Part shown: positions 57,702 to 64,000 of the stretch, piece by piece
How positions within the stretch are numbered: position 1 is the first letter of the stretch
How the letters are laid out: the number at the start of each line of letters is the position of its first letter
Assembly: GCA_963662155.1 (NCBI GenBank)
Contig: OY759263.1
Span: 25,406,548-25,470,547, forward strand
From: Lamellibrachia columna
Lineage: Eukaryota > Annelida > Polychaeta > Sabellida > Siboglinidae
Direction of reading: 5' to 3'
Length of the DNA stretch: 64,000 nt
Notes under the pieces: generated by a model
What the model was told of the DNA's origin: nothing
What the model saw: the letters and a program-made list of their open reading frames with translations, nothing else
Database searches by the model: none
Program-made: the position numbers and the translations under genes

Positions 57702-57740
57702 TCGCATATTACATAAAACTGTTCAACCGTGGCTAGTGGG

Positions 57741-58160
57741 CTAACAATATAACACATTCCACGCCCATAACTCGATGCACAAACCACTATCACACGTGCT
57801 TAATTTCTCATACCCTATATTATGAAAACGTACTCCGACGGTTCGTTGCTCTGAGCCCAAGTTCGCCTTTACTGAAAGAAAGGAAGCAACGATCTTCTTG
57901 GCCAACTCGTTTGAAAACATATAGGACATGTTTGCCAACAGGCGAAGTCTCCTTTGCCTTGTGGCAGTCTTTGGCAACCCAGAAAGCATCGAGGCCCTGC
58001 GTTGTCTATCGCTGGAAGGTCTACGTCGGTGGCCAAGGCAAACCCTTGAACTGAAACGTATAGTTGACGGCGAATAAAATATTGTTTGTGTAATAAAGAT
58101 GGTGCCAGTGGCCTCGCTTTTCAGTAAGGAAATATGTCTTTCTTGAATGCATGTTATCAT
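57741..58160 (-). CDS. Unknown minus-strand ORF (unit D copy)
   Basis: Contains RLLANMSYMFSNELAKKIVA as in the other two flanks. Open for 139 codons. Function unknown. Confidence 0.2.
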   Translation of the reverse strand: MITCIQERHISLLKSEATGTIFITQTIFYSPSTIRFSSRVCLGHRRRPSSDRQRRASMLSGLPKTATRQRRLRLLANMSYMFSNELAKKIVASFLSVKANLGSEQRTVGVRFHNIGYEKLSTCDSGLCIELWAWNVLYC

Positions 58161-59139
58161 TCAAACGGTTTGAATTTGTTGTCAAAGTAACACGCATCGC
58201 CAGGTCATAATTTTCCATTTACGTTTCTAAATGTCGGTTTTATACAGTTAATTTTTGTTCCTGTAGAACAAATGCAATCTAATCATAATTATGTCTATTT
58301 ATGTTTTTCTTGAAAATTATTTAGTTACTGTTATCAGTAACGCGCTCATCCTCCACACAACCCCCCTGATAACTTTATAGTGTATTGAACAAATATATTT
58401 TACTCATTACGTTCTTGTAGAATAATAAAGGACGTACACAACCAAAATGAAAAACAAAGCAAATCTTGGAATGTTACTAGTTTATAACATTTTTGGTACA
58501 TAAATGCAGAGTGAAATATAAATTACATGATTACAAGAGCAATTCGGTTTTGGTAACCGCACGACATTTTACACTGATGCGAATATTTATATATTATTGG
58601 CCATGACGGCTATGTTTGATCTTAAATGCCAACCAAAAACATATCCTGGCCAATTACATTGTCATCCTTACAATCCAATCATGGCAACGGCACTAATTGG
58701 TACAAGGTGACCAATCCCCCGTTTCCTAACCTTCATACACTCATGGTGTTTACTTGGTATTTAAAGTGGGGATATGTGAGAAAGATGTGCTGTCGTCTAG
58801 CTAACACAAGAGCAGTTTGTCCAAACATTCTCCATGTTATGCATTCTTATAATAGGTAACTAAATCACTTTCACGGTACTGAGCAAAACGGGGGTAGATC
58901 TGTTTAATTTTTAGGGGGGGGTGTGTTAAGACGGAAGAGTTCCGCTTTATCAGACAATGTTGGGGGTCGCTGACATTGAAGAGTTCCGCGTCATCAGACA
59001 AAATATTTTTGGGGCCGCTGAGAATGAATAGTTCCGCTGCGTCAGACATATTAATTGGAGTCTGCTTAGACTGAAGAGTTACTAAGTTGAGATGATAGCG
59101 ATACTTGGCTATCAGACATCGTTGAAGGTGTCTTGGATC

Positions 59140-59600
59140 AGCGCTCAGAAATGATTTCGGAAAGAAAAATACTGCATCAGAAAAGACAAAACTGAGCATC
59201 GTACAGCTTAACCTTCCACCGGGCCTAAATCGAGAAGGACAGGGAATGAAAGTATAGCGCTCAAAGGACATTCGCGAAAGGCTCGACGGACAGGCACATA
59301 AGGCTATGGACGCAGCTCCCCAAAATGACTTTTGACAGGTACAGCGCATTGTCAATATGGATCAACATTATCGAAAGGAGAGAACAAACAAGGAAAAATT
59401 TGGGCAGAATCTTTCAAAAGCGTTCTGCATAGTCCTGTACCACATTGACAACCCATAGAGCGTGCTTCAAATATACACATGGATGTTACGATGGAAGACG
59501 TAAGGAAGGCCGTTGCCTTAGTAATAATAAAAGACACAGCATGGACGGAATCACAGCTAACATGATCAAGGCAAGTGGGGACACAATCACTTAGTGGATG
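59140..59600 (+). pseudogene. LINE fragment (endonuclease-RT linker), relative of 21.1-21.6 kb
   Basis: EDVRKAVALV and MIKASGDTIT-like pieces in broken frames; a few hundred bases align with the fragment before unit B. Confidence 0.6.
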
Positions 59601-59714
59601 TCTTGTCTTGTAGTAATACTGTACAACACTCCTATAGAGTCAAACGGTCAGGGTTGGGTGCGCACGCTATTTAGTCCTGTTTGTTTGGGACTAAGTGTGT
59701 GAGAGCTTGCTTAA

Positions 59715-60340
59715 ATTGCTATGGTTCTGTGATGTTGGCTATTGCGTCTGGTAATGAATTCCAATCTTGTATTGTTCGGGGAAAATAAGAAAATGTGTAA
59801 CAGTTCTTGCTCGCGTGTATTTTGGTTGTAGGCTTTGCTATTTAGATGCCGTGAGTGGCGTTTGATGGGTTGGAGGAGGTTTGCGACAGGCAATGATAGA
59901 TGACTGTGGATGGCTTTGTGAAATATGGTGAGCCGTATGTTTGTTCTCCAGGTTGTTAATAGCTCTAGGTGTAATTTATTAATTATTTCTGACACACACC
60001 CAGTTTCTGTGGATGTGTAGTCGTGGCAAAAGCGAGCCGCCCGTCTATGTACCATCTCTATTGTGTTAATGAGAACCTGGGTGTGTCCCATACGGATGAT
60101 GAATATTCTAAGAGTGGGCGAACAAGGGTTGGGTAGGCAGTTGTTTTGATGTTTTTGGGGCATGAGTGGAGATTCCGTCTGACGAATGCAAGTGTGCGGT
60201 TAGCTGAGGCTGTGATCTGATGGAAGCGTTTGTTCCAGGTGAGATCTTTGGTGATACAGACTCCTAGATAGGGATGACTGTCAGTTTCTTGTAGTGTTGA
60301 ATCTCCTAGCGTGTAATTGTGATGTTTTACATGTCTTGCG
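59715..60340 (-). pseudogene. LINE RT C-terminal fragment
   Basis: Minus strand: degraded YLGVCITKDL-like start near 60.27 kb, CPKNIKTTA-like, then HTQVLINTIEMVHRRAARF, CVSEIINKLHLELLTTWRTN and AIHSHLSLPVANLLQPIKRH. This is the thumb/C-terminal part typical of another jockey/CR1-like family. Catalytic palm absent. Confidence 0.75.
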
Positions 60341-60349
60341 TGTGTAATT

Positions 60350-61810
60350 CTTGAGTTTGGCGTAATGTGGCAGGGTGTGGCGGAGTGGGGCGGAGTGTGG
60401 TGGACTGTGGAGGAGAGTGTCGGAATGCGGCAAATTTGGCGGAGTGTGGCGGAGTGTGGCGGACTGTGCCGATCGTGGTGGAGTGTGGCAAAGTCTTGCG
60501 AGTACGGCTAAATGTGGCGAGTGTTTCAGAACGTGCCGGAATGTGGCGGAGTGTGGCGAAGCATGGATAGTGAGGCAGAGTGTGGTATTGTTTGGCGTGG
60601 TGAGTATGGTGGAATGAGGCGGAGTGTGGCGAGTGTGGCTGAGTGTGGCTTAGCGTGGCGGAATGTGTCGGAGTGTGTTGGTGTGTGACGATTTCTCGCG
60701 GACTCCACACACTCCGCCACACTTGCCAATTCCGACTCACTCGCCACACTCCGCCACGATCGCCACTGTCCGCCACACTCCGCGACAATCATCACACACC
60801 AACACACTCTGACACAATCCGCCACACATAGCCACAATCCGGCACACTCGCCATATTGGCCACAGTCCGCCACACTCGCCACACTCGCCACACTCTGACA
60901 CACTCGCCACACTCCGCTTCAATCGTCACAATCGCTACACATCGTCACATTCGACACTCTGCGCAACACTACAACACACGCGCCTCACTCTGCCACACTC
61001 GCCGTTCTCCGCCACAATCACCACACCCCACCACACTGTCCACACTCCACTACAATCCACCACACTTCGCCACACTCTCCATATTCCGCCACATTTGCCA
61101 CATTCGCCACACTCCGCCAGTCTTCGCCACACTCTGCAACAATCGCCACACACATCCACACTACGACACACTCCGATATATTAACCGCACTCGCAATACT
61201 TTGCCACACTCCATCACACTCGAAACACTCCGACACACTCGCCATTGTCGCCACACTCGCCACATTATCTGCCACTCTTACCGTGTTCCGCCACACACAG
61301 CAACAATCCACCATACCCAAACACACACCGACACAATCGCCACACTCTTCAAGTTTCGCCAAACTCACCGCACTCACTACACGCAGCCACATAACGTCAT
61401 CTCTGCCACACTCGCCACATTCCGCCACACTATGCCACACTCTCTCGCTCTCGCCACTCTTCGGCACACTCCGCCACATTTGCCATACTACGCCTCATTT
61501 GCAACACTCGCCAAAGTCGCCACACTCGCCACATTCGCCACACACGCCACATTCCACGACAATCGCCACACACCACCACACTACGCCACAGTCCGGCACA
61601 CTTTCCACACTGGCCACACTTCATCACACTCCATCACACCCAACACTCTGCCACACTCACCACACTCCGAGCACTCGACACACTAATCACACTCCACCAT
61701 ACTAAGCACACTCCGCGACACACTTAGACAAACTCCGCCGCACTTGCTTGCCACATCAGACTCACTCGCCTCCCTCCATCACAATCGCCACAGTTAGCCA
61801 CATTCCGCGT
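60350..61810. repeat. Degenerate 10-bp satellite in two opposite orientations
   Basis: From about 60350 to 60700 the unit reads GAGTGTGGCG on +. From about 60705 to 61810 the + strand carries its complement (CGCCACACTC). Open frames up to 276 codons (His/Thr/Ser-rich) are produced by the repeat. Confidence 0.9.
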
Positions 61811-61822
61811 CAATCGTCACAC

Positions 61823-62188
61823 ACCGACCGACCGACCGACCGACCGACCGACCGACCGACCGACCGACCGACCGACCGACCGACCGACCGACCGACCGAC
61901 CGACCGACCGACCGACCGACCGACCGACCGACCGACCGACCGACCGACCGACCGACCGACCGACCGACCGACCGACCGACCGACCGACCGACCGACCGAC
62001 CGACCGACCGACCGACCGACCGACCGACCGACCGACCGACCGACCGACCGACCGACCGACCGACCGACCGACCGACCGACCGACCGACCGACCGACCGGC
62101 CGGCCGGCCGACCGACCGACCGACCGACCGACCGACCGACCGACCGACCGACCGACCGACCGACAGACCGACCGACCGACCGACCGAC
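61823..62188. repeat. (ACCG)n array, about 90 units, with a short GGCC interruption
   Basis: Reverse complement of the (TCGG)n arrays at 9.0 and 31.1 kb. GGCCGGCC at about 62097-62110 breaks an otherwise regular run. Confidence 0.97.
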
Positions 62189-62189
62189 G

Positions 62190-63114
62190 AAAGGAAAGTG
62201 GCTTTCAACAAATCGAAGGTTCTATTGTTCTTTGATGTCTACATACCTGCCCGAGTGTGGAACCTGGATGAAACCGGCAAGACCAACCAACAGAAGCCGG
62301 GTAAGGTTGTGGCGACCAAAGGTGTGCGCCAAGTGGGAAAGGTGACCAGTGGAAAACTCAGGCCACAGTCACAGTAATATGTGCATCAGTGCGGTAGGTG
62401 CACACCTTCCAGCCATGTTCATATTCCTTCGCAAGCGGATGGAAGCAACACTATTGCACGGTCGACCATGCGAGCCCAAATGGTTGACCGATGCCGCCAT
62501 GTTTGTGAAGTGGCTGGAGCATTTATCGGTGTTCACAAATGATTCGAAGGAGGCTCCACAAATAATCGTAATGGATGGCCGCAGCAACGACAGCCACTGG
62601 CCGCCATCGAGTATGCAAGATCACACGGCATTCACATGGCCAAATTGCCTCCGCAAAGTTGGCACAAAATGCAGCCATTGATAGGTCATATTTCAAGTCC
62701 CTCAAAACCACATACAATGCAGCTGCCGATGGCTGGATGGTTTGTAATCTAGGACGCCGAATCACGTTTTATGACATGGCGGGTATTTTTGCAAAGGCAT
62801 TCCTTCAATCTGCCACACCTCAAAAGCTGTGAAAGGCTTCAGAATGTGTGGACTGTGGTCATGCACACATCTTTACCGATGAAGATTTTGCGGCAGCAGC
62901 TATCGCGGATGAGGTGCAAGCAACCCGTCAACCCGAATCACCGGCGATGAACTCCCATCAACAGTCAACTAGAATCACAGATGAAGACGGTCAAGGCGAT
63001 GAACTCCCACCATCCGCCGGCCCGTCAACTAGAGTCACTGAGGAAGATTGTCAAGACGATGAACTCCCACTAACTGCCGGCCCGTCAACTAGAGTCACAG
63101 AGAAAAACAGCTAA
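62190..63114 (+). pseudogene. pogo/Tigger-type DDE transposase, frameshifted remnant
   Basis: Pieces in order: KVAFNKSKVLLFFDVY, ARVWNLDETGKT with the first catalytic Asp (about 62.27 kb), AHLPAMFIFLRKRM, MFVKWLEHLSVFTN, QIIVMDGRSND with the second Asp (about 62.57 kb), IDRSYFKSLKTTYNAAADGW with the third Asp position (about 62.68 kb), FYDMAGIFAKAFLQSATPQK, and FTDEDFAAAAIADE plus an acidic tail with a repeat of ELPxxAGPSTRVTE. Frames change near 62.37, 62.60, 62.66 and 62.83 kb, with a stop at 62830. The N-terminal DNA-binding part is missing: the ACCG array stands in its place. Confidence 0.88.
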
Positions 63115-64000
63115 TGTGATGAACGTTCTTCATTATTCGCATTCCCACTCTCTCAAAGAATCACTATACTGTGTATTTTGGAGATCGTTAATATTATAGG
63201 TATAACCCATTATCTATGTTACTCATTTATATGTTTTCATCACACACATGTACGTACACACACACACTAACGCACATACCTTTATATTTATTTCACTGAC
63301 ACATATACACCTTGCTTACAGGCTCATCATATGATTTAGTACAAAATGGCTCTCTCCGACACCGAAACTCGCCTGCGTAAATATGAGGTGTGTTACTTAA
63401 TATCGCCAGCACGCCAAGTCAGCAGGTGTAACACACTGATCTATGGCCCGATGTTCAGGGGTTTCTATCGGCATGCGAAGCACATGTCCAAACAGATACC
63501 GACCTTTGATAGCAGACAAACTCTGGTTGGTTGAACGCACGTGTTCGGGGTAGGTCTTTGCTTGCGATTTGCTGAGGGTGTCTGCGATTTGTTCGCGCAT
63601 CACCGCATTACACAGGAAGTAACAGACGTTGTCTCACTATGAGAAAAAGCTACAATAATTCGAAAGGTATTCAAAGTCGCTGAATATATCAAGCGAACAT
63701 TTATATTATGATCTTTATGATCACATTGAAAACAAAATAATTCCACCTTTTCAATTTCCACTACAATTTTTTTACAAGTTCCCACCCCCGGGGAATTTCG
63801 AAAGCAATTTAATGCATGAACCATCCACATGGGTCCCCGAGCTCGCGTTCAAAATGTCATCCCCAGATATGCGAAATTGACGGACGTATGAGTAAATAAA
63901 CAAACACGTACGAACACAAACTCTTTTATAATACAGACGTTTCCACATTTATCACTCACAGAAAATAATGCCTCTGCATGTGACGAATCGTCCACCTTTT
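63115..64000. other. Intergenic with one LINE remnant
   Basis: Apart from the minus-strand LINE end at 63.4-63.5 kb, nothing recognised. A short Met-start frame at 63346 (14 codons, then GTGTGT) is not convincing as an exon. Confidence 0.5.
63397..63525 (-). pseudogene. LINE RT C-terminal fragment
   Basis: Minus strand SLSAIKGRYLFGHVLRMPIE, followed by TPEHRA, matches the RRRRWKWLGHVLRMP-type C-terminus of LINE ORF2. Confidence 0.6.

Noticed and set aside
60856..61705. 276-codon and 140-codon His/Thr/Ser-rich frames
   Set aside because: They are produced by the degenerate 10-bp satellite; the opposite strand gives equally long Cys/Gly/Val frames.

Overview
This is eukaryotic genomic DNA, most likely from a marine invertebrate. 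Genes are split by GT-AG introns. The window is full of di- and tetranucleotide arrays, minisatellites and decayed retrotransposons, and there are no bacterial-type operons. The host genes are fibrinogen-related-domain (FReD) lectin-like genes. Such genes are expanded in lancelets, molluscs, annelids, echinoderms and tunicates, and I cannot choose among these by eye.

The core is a tandem cluster of four FReD units on the + strand. Unit A (6.69-17.20 kb) and unit C (30.67-39.65 kb) each have five exons with the same phases. They encode a secretory N-terminus (intact in A, damaged in C), a short Cys motif, a coiled coil and a FReD with a DRDND calcium site. Unit B (21.6-22.6 kb) is a broken exon 1 plus an exon 2 that carries a long in-frame Thr/Ala/Pro repeat. 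Unit D (49.3-54.3 kb) has only exons 4 and 5, both intact. Exon 2 of A and C is almost identical (one base, which removes a Cys in A). Exons 4 and 5 differ mostly by amino-acid replacements near the ligand-binding region. This points to gene conversion in one part and diversifying selection in another, as expected for recognition molecules.

The units were copied with their flanks. Introns 3-4 and the 3' flanks share the same Ty3/Gypsy-type fragments, CA arrays and unknown minus-strand ORFs. Later LINE insertions mark single copies: 7.3-8.9 kb in A, 32.7-34.3 and 40.1-41.5 kb in C. Other mobile remnants are LINE pieces at 0.8-1.9, 15.0-16.5, 21.1-21.6, 22.8-23.1, 46.1-46.4, 56.8-57.7, 59.1-59.6, 59.7-60.3 and 63.4 kb, a MULE transposase fragment at 44.1 kb and a pogo/Tigger-type transposase pseudogene at 62.2-63.1 kb.

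The two window ends hold a degenerate 10-bp satellite (0-0.7 and 60.35-61.8 kb) that changes strand at about 60.7 kb. Other arrays are a 25-bp minisatellite (4.4-5.2 kb), a perfect 109-bp array (27.4-28.0 kb), a 37-bp array (44.5-45.7 kb), and (TCGG)n-type arrays at 9.0, 31.1 and 61.8 kb. Between B and C (25.4-28.9 kb) there are exon-like pieces of a possible unrecognised gene or element. The rest of the intergenic DNA shows nothing I can name.
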